Part shown: one piece after another, positions 45,129-54,051 of the stretch
Position numbering within the stretch: the first letter of the stretch is position 1
Layout of the letters: every line of letters begins with the position of its first letter
Assembly (NCBI GenBank): GCA_037443685.1
Contig: JBBINX010000006.1
Location: forward strand, 1-61,116
Direction: 5' to 3'
DNA length: 61,116 nucleotides
Origin: JAHJRJ01 sp037443685
Lineage (GTDB): Bacteria > Bacteroidota > Ignavibacteria > UBA10030 > BY39
Program-made: the position numbers and the translations under genes
Notes under the pieces: model-generated
What the model saw: the letters and a program-made list of their open reading frames with translations, nothing else
What the model was told of the DNA's origin: nothing
The model's database searches: none

Positions 45129-45875
45129 ATGAAGAAAGAATATCTCTCAAAATTATTAACTGATTTTAAAACCGGCAAACTCTCACAGGACGAACTTTTA
45201 AAAACATTATTAACTTTTGAATCGGAATCTCTGGGTTTTGCGACGATTGATCATCACCGAACAATCCGCAAAGGATTTCCGGAAGTTATACTTTGCCAAG
45301 GGAAAACTGCAGAACAAGTTGCCGTCATTGCATCAAAAATTATTCAACGGAATCAGCCACTGCTTGCAACCCGTGCAACACTTGAACAATTTAAAGCCGT
45401 GCGAAAAAAAACAAAAAAGGTACACTTCGACAAAGTTGCTCGTATCATTTATGCGAACAAACCAAGCAAACCTATGGCAAATAAAAAAAACGTTCTCGTT
45501 GTATCTGCTGGGACGATTGATATACCGGTTGCTGAAGAAGCTTGCTTAACTTTGGAAATGCTTGGAAATCCGATACAACGCCTTTACGATGTTGGTGTTG
45601 CCGGAATTCACCGCTTGTTTTCAAACTACGATAAAATAATGACTGCAAATGTTATCATTGTAGTTGCGGGGATGGAGGGTGCATTACCAAGTGTAGTTGG
45701 TGGACTTGTAGATGTTCCAGTAATTGCTGTTCCAACATCAGGTGGCTATGGGGTAAGCTTCGGTGGTGTCGCAGCTTTGCTTGGAATGCTCAATACGTGC
45801 GCTTCAGGAGTTACCGTTGTGAATATTGATAACGGTTTCGGTGCCGGATTTGCTGCCAGTATGATGAATAGATAA
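45129..45875 (+). CDS. larB: Nickel-pincer cofactor biosynthesis protein LarB
   Basis: Carboxylates and hydrolyses nicotinate adenine dinucleotide in synthesis of the lactate racemase cofactor, 248 aa. ATG at 45129 is chosen; the frame to 45069 adds a non-homologous leader. Seen: an N-terminal helical domain with SLGFATIDHHRTIRKGFPEVILCQGKT (family signature), then a PurE-like domain VLVVSAGTIDIPVAEEACLTLEMLG, VVAGMEGALPSVVGGLVDVPVIAVPTSGGYG and the C-terminal GFGAGFAASMM. larC, larE and a lactate racemase are not in the window. Confidence 0.95.
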   Translation: MKKEYLSKLLTDFKTGKLSQDELLKTLLTFESESLGFATIDHHRTIRKGFPEVILCQGKTAEQVAVIASKIIQRNQPLLATRATLEQFKAVRKKTKKVHFDKVARIIYANKPSKPMANKKNVLVVSAGTIDIPVAEEACLTLEMLGNPIQRLYDVGVAGIHRLFSNYDKIMTANVIIVVAGMEGALPSVVGGLVDVPVIAVPTSGGYGVSFGGVAALLGMLNTCASGVTVVNIDNGFGAGFAASMMNR

Positions 45876-45966
45876 GGAATTTTTGATTTATAATTTTAGA
45901 CATATGAAATATTTTTTGAAGCATATTCCGAAACTGTAAAAACATTTTTACCATTGAACCGTTTCA

Positions 45967-45995
45967 TTTATCCGACTCTGGCGGAACAGTTTTTA
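45967..45995. repeat. Short REP-like element, diverged copy of 36511-36539
   Basis: ATTTATCCGACTCTGGCGGA (45967-45986) plus ACAGTTTTT resembles ATTTATCCACCTCTTACGGA plus ACGGTTTGT near 36511, matching at 23 of 29 positions by eye. Its TCCG-ACTCTGG-CGGA core is a near-palindrome. It sits in the 229-base gap before the CBS gene, where nothing else is seen. Confidence 0.3.
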
Positions 45996-46104
45996 AATAA
46001 TTTTTCAGAAGATACAATTTGAAATTATTGATTTTTTCTGTTTTGATTTATAAACAATTGATAACTAATGACTATTTACTAATGACTAAAAACAACTACA
46101 AAAA

Positions 46105-47472
46105 ATGGATATAAAAGAAAATATTCTTAAAACAATTGGGAATACCCCTCTCGTAAAATTAAACAAAATAACGAAGGGATATAAACCGCAAATTTTAGTC
46201 AAAGTGGAATTTTTTAATCCAGGCAGCTCCGTAAAAGACCGCATAGGATTTGAAATTATCGAGGAGGCTGAGCGCGACGGACGCTTACGCTCTGGTGGAA
46301 CGATTGTAGAAGCTACTTCAGGGAATACTGGAGTTGCATTAGCTTTGGCAGCAGCTGTTAAAGGTTACAAATGTATTTTTACGATGCCCGATAAAATGAG
46401 TAATGAAAAAGTTATGTTGTTACGGGCTTTCGGTGCCGAAGTAATAATAACTCCTACTGCAGTTCCCCACGAATCACCCGAAAGTTATACTGAAGTTGCA
46501 AAAAGAATTGTTCGCGAAACCCCTAATTCGATATTAGCAAATCAATTCTTCAATCCCAAAAATCCGGAATCTCATTATAAAACTACAGGACCTGAAATAT
46601 GGGAACAAACGAACGGCAAGGTAAATTACTTCATAGATGGAGTTGGGACAGGAGGAACGATAACTGGAGTTGGAAAATTTTTAAAAGAGAAAAATCCTGA
46701 TATAAAAATTATTGTTGCAGATCCAAAGGGGTCGATTTTGAGAGAATTCCAACAAACAAAAAAAATTCCTGATACATTCAGTCCGTATAAAGTAGAAGGA
46801 ATCGGTTCCGATTGGATACCGGGAACACTCCACATTGAATATGTAGATGAGATAATTGAAGTTACCGACCGTGAATCATTTTTAATGGCACGCCGATTAA
46901 CACGTGAAGAAGGAATTTTTGCGGGGGGTTCGTCAGGCACTAACTTAGCCGCTGCTATTAAACTTGCTGCGAGGTTAACCGAGGAAGACGTTGTTATCGT
47001 ACTTCTTCCTGATACAGGCGAAAGGTATTTGAGCAAAATATATAACGATATATGGATGAGAGAAAACGGTTTTTTAATTCCTGAAAAAATTACTATGCGC
47101 GATGTACTTCAGGGAAAGGTGAAAACTCTTTCACAATTAATTTCGGTTGATCCGAGTGCTAAAGTTCAGTACGCGCTGGACATTTTTAAAAAATACGACG
47201 TATCTCAATTGCCGGTAATTGATAAAGGTAAACCAGTCGGCAGTGTTAACGATAACGAGCTGATGTCGGCTGTTCTCGAACACGCGTCACTTCTTGATAA
47301 ACCAGTTAGTCAAATCATGGAAGACACCTTCCCAATTATCGGTGCTGAAGCTCCTATCGAACATGCGGTAGAGCTATTAACAAAAAAACATTCAGCCATT
47401 CTTATTGAAGAAAAGAAAAAAATAATCGGCATAGTTACACGCTATGATGTGATTGAATATATGTCGAGATAA
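46105..47472 (+). CDS. cbs: Cystathionine beta-synthase with CBS-domain pair
   Basis: PLP enzyme, 455 aa. Catalytic domain 1-320: PLVKLNKI, the PLP lysine in NPGSSVKDRIGFEIIE, EATSGNTGVALALAAAVKGYKCIFTMP, GVGTGGTITGVGKF and GSSGTNLAAAIKL. Tandem CBS domains about 340-455 (VQYALDIFKKYDVSQLPVIDKGKP, KIIGIVTRYDVIEYM) give the eukaryote-like CBS layout and may bind adenosyl ligands. Condenses serine (or activated serine) with homocysteine or H2S. The cystathionine gamma-lyase/synthase follows at 48725, so together they make a transsulfuration route. Confidence 0.93.
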   Translation: MDIKENILKTIGNTPLVKLNKITKGYKPQILVKVEFFNPGSSVKDRIGFEIIEEAERDGRLRSGGTIVEATSGNTGVALALAAAVKGYKCIFTMPDKMSNEKVMLLRAFGAEVIITPTAVPHESPESYTEVAKRIVRETPNSILANQFFNPKNPESHYKTTGPEIWEQTNGKVNYFIDGVGTGGTITGVGKFLKEKNPDIKIIVADPKGSILREFQQTKKIPDTFSPYKVEGIGSDWIPGTLHIEYVDEIIEVTDRESFLMARRLTREEGIFAGGSSGTNLAAAIKLAARLTEEDVVIVLLPDTGERYLSKIYNDIWMRENGFLIPEKITMRDVLQGKVKTLSQLISVDPSAKVQYALDIFKKYDVSQLPVIDKGKPVGSVNDNELMSAVLEHASLLDKPVSQIMEDTFPIIGAEAPIEHAVELLTKKHSAILIEEKKKIIGIVTRYDVIEYMSR

Positions 47473-48575
47473 TGGACTTGTTCACACTCATATTATTTCT
47501 TTTAGGAATCGTTTTATTAATAATCGGGGCTGAATTATTAGTGAGAGGCGCTTCGAGAATTGCAATATTGGTTGGAGTCTCACCACTCGTTATCGGTTTA
47601 ACTGTTGTAGCGTACGGAACAAGCGCCCCCGAACTTGCTGTAGGTGTTCATTCAGCTTATATCAACCAACCTGATATTGCACTAGGCAGTGTAGTTGGTA
47701 GTAACATTTTTAATATATTTCTGATATTAGGCATTTCAGCGCTAATCACTCCGTTGATAGTTAAGCAACAATTGATAAAAATAGATGTCCCCCTAATGAT
47801 AGGAGTTTCCATCTTAGGTTGGATACTCGCTTTAGACGGCCAAATCAGCCGAATTGATGGTATCATTTTATTTTTCATCGTTATCGTTTACACGGTATTT
47901 TCTATTAGGCAAAGTCGAAAAGAAAGTAAAGCGATTAAAGAAGAGTATGAAAAGGAATTCGGCATTAAAAAAAATAAAAAGCAAGGCTCCATCACATTTC
48001 AGATAACATTAATCGTTTTAGGAGGTGCTTTGTTAGTTTTAGGTTCAAACTGGCTGGTTAAGGGCTCAGTAGAATTGGCAAAATATTTCGGTATTAGTGA
48101 ATTAGTAATCGGTTTAACGATAGTTGCAGCGGGCACTTCCTTGCCCGAAGTAGCTACATCTGTCGTAGCAGCAATCAAGGGTGAAAGAGATATCGCTGTA
48201 GGCAATGTTGTAGGCAGCAACATTTTCAACATTCTCTCAGTACTTGGGCTGACGAGTATAGTCGCACCGAATGGAATTTCAGTATCACCGGCAGCATTAA
48301 ATTTTGATATACCGATAATGACAGCAGTCGCCATTGCTTGTCTACCTATTTTTTTTACAGGCAATACTATTTCAAGATGGGAGGGTGCAGTATTTCTCGG
48401 ATATTATATTGCATATATATCATACTTAGTCTTCGAAGCAACCCAACACGATATACTGCCTACCTTCAGCAATGTAATGGTTCTTTTTATTATCCCAATC
48501 ACTGCCATCACACTCGTTATCGTGAGCTACAGAGAATTCAAACGGAGATTTAAAATTTCAATTAAAAAAAAATAA
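47472..48575 (+). CDS. Calcium/sodium antiporter (YrbG-type CaCA family)
   Basis: 367 aa inner-membrane exchanger. The two alpha repeats characteristic of CaCA proteins are visible: VVAYGTSAPELAVGVHSA with IALGSVVGSNIFNIFLILG, and IVAAGTSLPEVATSVVAA with IAVGNVVGSNIFNILSVLG. Around ten hydrophobic helices with a charged loop in the middle (KEYEKEFGIKKNKKQ). Starts on the last base of the CBS stop (TAATG), so it is translationally coupled to a sulfur-metabolism gene with no obvious link. Confidence 0.95.
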   Translation: MDLFTLILFLLGIVLLIIGAELLVRGASRIAILVGVSPLVIGLTVVAYGTSAPELAVGVHSAYINQPDIALGSVVGSNIFNIFLILGISALITPLIVKQQLIKIDVPLMIGVSILGWILALDGQISRIDGIILFFIVIVYTVFSIRQSRKESKAIKEEYEKEFGIKKNKKQGSITFQITLIVLGGALLVLGSNWLVKGSVELAKYFGISELVIGLTIVAAGTSLPEVATSVVAAIKGERDIAVGNVVGSNIFNILSVLGLTSIVAPNGISVSPAALNFDIPIMTAVAIACLPIFFTGNTISRWEGAVFLGYYIAYISYLVFEATQHDILPTFSNVMVLFIIPITAITLVIVSYREFKRRFKISIKKK

Positions 48576-48636
48576 CGACTTGCTAAGATTAAATTTAATA
48601 ATATGCCACTATATCACTAAGACATGATAACTCTTA

Positions 48637-48653
48637 CCCGATAATAAATCGGG
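48637..48653. repeat. CCCGAT/ATCGGG palindrome
   Basis: CCCGAT (48637-48642) and ATCGGG (48648-48653) around a five-base loop, in the gap between the antiporter and the cystathionine lyase/synthase. Shares the CCCGA/TCGGG core with elements at 2765-2792 and 21602-21619. No U-run. Confidence 0.45.
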
Positions 48654-48724
48654 AGAACTCTTAATTAAAGATTTGTTTTAGTAGTAAAAAATAGAAACCG
48701 AATAGTTATAAAGGAATGGGAAAT

Positions 48725-49876
48725 ATGAAAAAGAAAAACAAAGCAGGATTTTCAACAAAAGCAATTCACTCAGGACAAGAACCCGACCCCACGACTGGTG
48801 CAGTAATGACACCTGTTTATCTTACATCGACTTATGTGCAGGAAGAAATCGGCAAGCATAAGGGATATGAATATACCCGTGTGTCGAATCCCACTCGAAC
48901 AGCATTAGAAAAAAATATCGCCGCACTTGAAAACGGGAAAGAGGGATTAGCTTTTGGTTCTGGTATGGCAGCAATCGATTCGATATTCCGACTGTTAAAA
49001 ATGGGCGATCACGTTATTGTTTCACACAATGTTTACGGTGGCACATATCGCATCGCAAAAACAATCTGGGAAGATTGGCGGCTGGAGTTCGACTTCGTGG
49101 ATACTACTAACCTTGTTAATGTAAAAAAAGTTTTAAAGCAAAACACAAAAATGATTTTTATCGAAACTCCAACCAACCCGACGATGGAAATTACTAACAT
49201 CACTGCGATTGCGAAGTTAGCAAAAGCCGAAGGATTGATTTCAGTTGTGGATAATACGTTTGCGACACCGTATTTACAAAAACCACTTGAACACGGGATT
49301 GATATAGTAGTGCACTCGCTTACAAAATATCTAAACGGTCACAGCGATATGGTCGGTGGAATCATCGTTACGAGTGACCACAATATTATAGAGAGGTTGC
49401 GTTATTTCCAAAAAGCAATTGGTGCGATTTTGAGCCCATTTGATTCCTGGCTTACATTACGCGGTACGAAAACTCTTGCAGTTAGGATGAAGCATCACGG
49501 CGAAAGCGCTATGCAGGTAGCAAAATGGTTAACGAATCAGCGTGCGGTTAAAAAAGTATATTACCCAGGACTTACAACTCACCCTCAGCATAAACTTGCC
49601 AAAAAGCAAATGAAAAATTTCGGGGGTATGATTGCATTCGATTTAGGGAGTTTAGATGCAGCCAAGAAATTCTTAAAAGAAGTACGTCTTTGTGCACTTG
49701 CCGAAAGTTTAGGCGGAGTCGAAACTCTGATCTCCCACCCGGCAACGATGACACATGCTTCAATCCCGCCCGAACAACGCAAAAAAATTGGTGTTACGGA
49801 TGGTCTGGTTAGAATTTCAGTAGGACTTGAAGATGTGGATGATATAATAGCGGATTTGAAAAATGCTTTGAGTTAG
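48725..49876 (+). CDS. Cystathionine gamma-lyase / gamma-synthase family PLP enzyme
   Basis: 383 aa, Cys/Met metabolism PLP enzyme. AAGGA at 48711-48715 is well spaced for the ATG at 48725; the ATG at 48716 touches it directly, so the later start is preferred. Seen: STKAIHSGQEPDPTTGAVMTPVYLTSTY, YEYTRVSNPTR, FGSGMAAIDSIFRLLK, ETPTNPTMEITNI, PLP lysine in HSLTKYLNGHSDMVGG, and SLGGVETLISHPATMTHASIPPEQR. Lyase or synthase cannot be separated by eye. CBS in the same cluster favours a lyase working in reverse transsulfuration. Confidence 0.93.
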   Translation: MKKKNKAGFSTKAIHSGQEPDPTTGAVMTPVYLTSTYVQEEIGKHKGYEYTRVSNPTRTALEKNIAALENGKEGLAFGSGMAAIDSIFRLLKMGDHVIVSHNVYGGTYRIAKTIWEDWRLEFDFVDTTNLVNVKKVLKQNTKMIFIETPTNPTMEITNITAIAKLAKAEGLISVVDNTFATPYLQKPLEHGIDIVVHSLTKYLNGHSDMVGGIIVTSDHNIIERLRYFQKAIGAILSPFDSWLTLRGTKTLAVRMKHHGESAMQVAKWLTNQRAVKKVYYPGLTTHPQHKLAKKQMKNFGGMIAFDLGSLDAAKKFLKEVRLCALAESLGGVETLISHPATMTHASIPPEQRKKIGVTDGLVRISVGLEDVDDIIADLKNALS

Positions 49877-49883
49877 ATTGTGA

Positions 49884-50261
49884 TTAACATCCCGAGCTTT
49901 TAATTTTTTTCAGTTCTTCTTTTGTGAATCTGATGAATTTATTTTTCTTATCCACTATAATAATCTTTGGCTTTATCGGTTTCTTCGAAAGCTGGAAAGT
50001 CATTATTATAATCTCATGCCCCTTTTTGATGAGATGAGCGGCGGCACCGTTCATACAAATTTTGCCAGAATCTTTAACCCCTTTGATAACATATGTTTCC
50101 AGTCTGTTGCCATTAATGTTGTCAACGACTAAAACTTTCTCGAACTCTTCAATCTCAGCTTTCTTCATCAGCGACTCATCGATAGTAATTGAGCCGACAT
50201 ATTTTAGGTTGGCTTCTGTAACGGTTGCGTTGTGAATTTTTGATTTTAGAAATATTCGCAT
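49884..50261 (-). CDS. panD: Aspartate 1-decarboxylase proenzyme
   Basis: Makes beta-alanine for pantothenate, 125 aa. The pyruvoyl-forming self-cleavage site Gly-Ser is visible at residues 24-25 in LKYVGSITIDESLM, with LKSKIHNATVTEANL before it and GNRLETYVIKG, CMNGAAAHLIKKGHEIIIM after it. Typical PanD length. Divergent from asnA, whose product uses the same substrate pool (aspartate). Confidence 0.96.
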   Translation of the reverse strand: MRIFLKSKIHNATVTEANLKYVGSITIDESLMKKAEIEEFEKVLVVDNINGNRLETYVIKGVKDSGKICMNGAAAHLIKKGHEIIIMTFQLSKKPIKPKIIIVDKKNKFIRFTKEELKKIKSSGC

Positions 50262-50325
50262 ATTAAATTTGATATTCTTATTTTACTATAAACAATATAC
50301 AAAAAACGATATAGAAGAGCAATCA

Positions 50326-51366
50326 ATGTACAAAGGATTAATTTGTCCTAAAGGTTACAAACCCTTATTAGATATTCAGCAAACAGAGGTAGCTATTAAA
50401 TTGATTAAAGATAACTTTGAGATGATTCTTTCTGAAGAACTACGGCTCCGTCGCGTAACAGCGCCAATTTTCGTTTTAAGAGGAACCGGAATCAATGACG
50501 ATTTAACCGGTGTAGAAAGACCTGTTTCTTTTAAAATTAAACATTTGAATGACCAAGTGGCTGAAGTAGTGCATTCTTTAGCAAAGTGGAAAAGAATGAT
50601 GTTAGCCGATTATGGTATAGAAACAGGATACGGACTTTATACTGATATGAATGCCATTCGTGCCGATGAAGATTTAGATAACTTACATTCGCTATACGTT
50701 GACCAGTGGGACTGGGAGTTGAACATAAGGAAGAGCCAAAGGAATTTAGATTTTTTAAAAAGTGTTGTGAAAACAATTTATAAATCCATGAAGAGTCTGG
50801 AATTTATTGTTTACGAACATTATCCGAAAATAAAACCCACGCTGCCCGATGAAATAACTTTTATACACTCTGAAGAATTGTTAGATCGATATCCAAAGCT
50901 TACCCCTCCAAAACGAGAAATGGAAGCAGCTAAAAAGTATGGCGCGATTTTCGTTATTGGTATAGGCGGAAAACTTGCCGATGGAAAACCTCACGACGTA
51001 CGAGCCCCAGATTACGACGATTGGACAACCCCTTCTATAAAAGGTTATAAAGGTTTGAATGGTGATATTATTTTTTGGAATCCGGTATTAAAAAGTGCAT
51101 TTGAGATCTCCTCTATGGGAATTAGAGTCGATAGAAGTGCGCTTCTTAAACAATTGAAGCTTACAAATAGTGAGGAGAGGAAAAAACTTTTATTCCACAG
51201 ACGATTGTTAAACGGTGAATTACCTTTTTCAATTGGCGGAGGTATTGGTCAATCTCGGATGTGTATGTTCTTTTTAAAGAAAGCACATATAGGAGAAATT
51301 CAGGTAAGCATCTGGCCAGATGAGATGATTCAGGAATGCAAGAAGCATAATATTTTTATACTCTGA
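50326..51366 (+). CDS. asnA: Aspartate-ammonia ligase
   Basis: ATP-dependent asparagine synthetase using free ammonia, 346 aa, class-II aaRS-like fold. ATG at 50326 (MYKGLICPKGYKPLLDIQQTE) is the family start; the frame from 50269 adds a non-homologous leader. Seen: RRVTAPIFVLRGTGINDDLTGVERPVSF, VHSLAKWKRMMLADYGIETGYGLYTDMNAIRADED, DQWDWE, and the C-terminal GGGIGQSRMCMFFL motif. 269 gene-free bases follow (51367-51635) in which I see no feature. Confidence 0.96.
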   Translation: MYKGLICPKGYKPLLDIQQTEVAIKLIKDNFEMILSEELRLRRVTAPIFVLRGTGINDDLTGVERPVSFKIKHLNDQVAEVVHSLAKWKRMMLADYGIETGYGLYTDMNAIRADEDLDNLHSLYVDQWDWELNIRKSQRNLDFLKSVVKTIYKSMKSLEFIVYEHYPKIKPTLPDEITFIHSEELLDRYPKLTPPKREMEAAKKYGAIFVIGIGGKLADGKPHDVRAPDYDDWTTPSIKGYKGLNGDIIFWNPVLKSAFEISSMGIRVDRSALLKQLKLTNSEERKKLLFHRRLLNGELPFSIGGGIGQSRMCMFFLKKAHIGEIQVSIWPDEMIQECKKHNIFIL

Positions 51367-51635
51367 TTGGACCTAATCAACCTTGGAGAATTTAAGGTTC
51401 GTGGAGGGGAAAAAAGGAATAACGAGTAGGTTGAATTATTATTTTACTGCGAGCTTTGTGTTCACAGTTATACCTAGGTTCTTTGTGAGATGTGTCTGTC
51501 TCGTTCACAAGACAAGACATTGTCTGAAGCCGGGCGTGAAATAAACATTGCTACATTGTTCCAGTTCAGTATCGGACCTTATTCAGTTTTAGACGATTTA
51601 CAATCTTGTATCAAACTCAATTATACAAGTATAGA

Positions 51636-53060
51636 TCATCCCTTCATTACCGCAATAGGCAATAGTTTTGCAACCTTCTTTGCGATACCCGCATTATGAA
51701 CTACTTCGACGACCTCACTTACATTCTTATAAGCGTCGGGTTTTTCTTCAGTTAGCCCACTCTTTGATTGCGTGCGAACAAGAATACCTTTGTTTTTCAG
51801 TTCTTTTATTAATTCATCGGGACTTGTGTCTCGTTTCGCAGCGTGACGACTCATTGCCCTCCCGGCCCCGTGACAACACGAACCGAAAGTTTCTATCATT
51901 GCTTGTTCAGTTCCGACAAGGACATACGAGCAGGTTCCCATGCTACCGGGTATTAAAACAGGTTGTCCGTATTCTTGTAATACTTTTGGAAGAGCAGTAT
52001 GATTTTTAGGAAATGCGCGAGTTGCACCTTTACGATGAACAAGTACCCTTTTCTTTTTTCCTTCCACTTCGTGTTCCTCGAACTTTGCAATATTATGGCA
52101 AACATCGTAAACAATTTTTAAATCACCGTTTCCTAAAATTCTCTGAAATGCTTCTCGTGTCCAATGAGTTATCATCTGACGGTTGGCGAATGCAAAGTTT
52201 GCCGCCGCAGCCATTGCACTTAAATAATCTTGACCTTCTTTCGATTTTATCGGAACGCAAGCTAATTGGCGGTCGATCACACTGATACCATACTTCTTCA
52301 TTGCGTCTTGCATAGTATCGAGGTAGTCGGTGCAAACCTGATGTCCTAATCCGCGTGAACCGCTGTGAATTAGTACTGCAATCTGGTTTTTGTAAATGCC
52401 AAAATTGCGAGCGGTTTCTTCATCGTAAATTTCAGTAATAATCTGTACTTCGAGGAAATGATTGCCCGAGCCGAGTGTTCCAAGCTGATCGTGTCCACGT
52501 TCTTTTGCTCGTTTGCTGACACGCTGAGCATCGGCACCGGGAATTTTTCCGTACTCCTCAATATGGGTTAGGTCTTCGGGTTTACCGTAACCGTGTTCTA
52601 CCGCCCATGAGGCGCCGTTATTCAGTACATTTTCAAGTTCGGTTTTTGTAACTTCGAGCATACCGCTCTTACCAGTTCCGCAAGGAATGTCGCGAAAAAG
52701 TTGATTAAGAAGTTGTTCTAATTTAGATTTTACTTCACTTTCGACATAGGGTGTTGTAAGCAAGCGTACACCACAATTAATATCGAATCCCACGCCACCG
52801 GCAGAAACTATTCCCTCGTTAATGTCAGCTGCAGCAACACCGCCAATGCAAAAACCATAACCCTGATGTGCGTCCGGCATAGCAAGTGAACGGCCGACAA
52901 GACCGGGGAGCGTTGCAACATTAGCAACCTGGTCTTTAGTCTGATCTTTTTCAATGTGTTTTATCATCTCCTCATCAGCATAAACTAAACCTTCAATTCT
53001 CATACCCTGTTTATATGATTTCGGTATTAACCACCGATAGTTATCAATTTTTTGGAACAT
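51636..53060 (-). CDS. rtcB: RtcB RNA-splicing ligase
   Basis: Joins 2',3'-cyclic-phosphate and 5'-OH RNA ends using GTP and Mn2+, 474 aa. Seen: ALPDAHQGYGFCIGG-like start MPDAHQGYGFCIGGVAA, GVGFDINCGVRLL (metal Cys), GSGNHFLEVQ, LIHSGSRGLGHQV, PGSMGTCSYVLVG and CCHGAGRAMSR, whose His is the guanylylated residue. Downstream of archease by 26 bases, the usual partnership. Roles in bacteria include repair of cleaved tRNA/rRNA. Confidence 0.97.
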   Translation of the reverse strand: MFQKIDNYRWLIPKSYKQGMRIEGLVYADEEMIKHIEKDQTKDQVANVATLPGLVGRSLAMPDAHQGYGFCIGGVAAADINEGIVSAGGVGFDINCGVRLLTTPYVESEVKSKLEQLLNQLFRDIPCGTGKSGMLEVTKTELENVLNNGASWAVEHGYGKPEDLTHIEEYGKIPGADAQRVSKRAKERGHDQLGTLGSGNHFLEVQIITEIYDEETARNFGIYKNQIAVLIHSGSRGLGHQVCTDYLDTMQDAMKKYGISVIDRQLACVPIKSKEGQDYLSAMAAAANFAFANRQMITHWTREAFQRILGNGDLKIVYDVCHNIAKFEEHEVEGKKKRVLVHRKGATRAFPKNHTALPKVLQEYGQPVLIPGSMGTCSYVLVGTEQAMIETFGSCCHGAGRAMSRHAAKRDTSPDELIKELKNKGILVRTQSKSGLTEEKPDAYKNVSEVVEVVHNAGIAKKVAKLLPIAVMKG

Positions 53061-53086
53061 GATTCTTCTCCTTTATTAAATCATTT

Positions 53087-53506
53087 TTAAATATCTAAAT
53101 AAACTCTTATTAATCCACCGTGTTCATTTTCTTCTACAATTATTTGGTGGTAAGTAATTGCTTTTACATCCAACTTTGTCGGATGTTTACAATTGTTAAA
53201 TTTTTCTCCCTTGACTTTAGCTTTTAAATATTTCGATGTTAACTTTTCGATTTCAAAACTATTAGTTACGAAATTTTCACCATCATAAAGGAACAAAATT
53301 TCTGATAGCCATTTTACTAACAGTTGCTCATGGTCAGATGCAAAAATCTCTATAGATTTTAATTCTGTACTATCGATCTTAGAAGCATCAAGTATAAATG
53401 ATATTAAAGCGACAGCCGATTGTTCGAAAGCTTCTTTTAAATTCTTTCCATATGCTTCGATACCAATATCAGCAGGATGCTCAAGTATAATAAAACCTGT
53501 TTTCAT
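53087..53506 (-). CDS. Archease
   Basis: 139 aa activator of RtcB that helps turnover and guanylylation. Seen: an N-terminal EHPADIGIEAYGKNLKEAFEQSA, matching the archease His/Asp metal site, LLVKWLSEILFLYDGENF mid-protein, and a C-terminal KLDVKAITYHQIIVEENEHGGLIRVYLDI. Directly precedes rtcB on the same strand. Confidence 0.93.
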   Translation of the reverse strand: MKTGFIILEHPADIGIEAYGKNLKEAFEQSAVALISFILDASKIDSTELKSIEIFASDHEQLLVKWLSEILFLYDGENFVTNSFEIEKLTSKYLKAKVKGEKFNNCKHPTKLDVKAITYHQIIVEENEHGGLIRVYLDI

Positions 53507-53639
53507 ATAGAATTAAAATAAGAATAGAAACTGAAAATCCAAAATCTCAAATCCAGTTTCGATTTGCTTTTCCATCAGAAAATAGCGAAATTTCTAATGA
53601 AATTCAGAAAATATTAAACTAAATAGGAATTATTTTACT

Positions 53640-53978
53640 ATGAAACCGAATATTTGGATGATATTATTTTTCGCACTACTGATTGTGACGATTGTTGTCA
53701 TCGCTTATCAAGATTTAAAACGGGCCGAACAACCTTTAATCTATTATAAAGAGAAGTATGAAGCTCTTCAAAAAGGATACATTGATTTAGCAAAATCCCA
53801 TTCGTATATCCTCGAAACGATTATGAAGAATAATGTACCATTACAACAATATTTACCTGATTACAAAGATAGAATACCGGAGGAATTTTCTGAATATTTA
53901 CGCCGCAGAATTGTCGCGATGCAGTTAGAAATCGAACGGCTGAATTACGAATCACAAATAAAACACTCAAAAGAATAA
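53640..53978 (+). CDS. Small membrane-anchored helical protein, unknown function
   Basis: 112 aa, not recognised. Residues 6-25 form a single transmembrane helix (WMILFFALLIVTIVVIAYQD). The rest is soluble, charged and helical (ALQKGYIDLAKSHSYILETI, EFSEYLRRRIVAMQLEIERL), probably a coiled coil. No family motif. It starts 133 bases upstream-divergent from archease and 73 bases before pta. Codon use and the clean ATG suggest a real gene. Confidence 0.6.
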   Translation: MKPNIWMILFFALLIVTIVVIAYQDLKRAEQPLIYYKEKYEALQKGYIDLAKSHSYILETIMKNNVPLQQYLPDYKDRIPEEFSEYLRRRIVAMQLEIERLNYESQIKHSKE

Positions 53979-54051
53979 ATCACAATAACACCAAACCAAA
54001 TATTTCTACGAGTCGAAAGATTCGTGGAGTTGTAGATATAGGAAAAAAGAT

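Noticed and set aside
51490..51699. Plus-strand frame between asnA and rtcB
   Set aside because: Overlaps the rtcB 3' end and has no family features.
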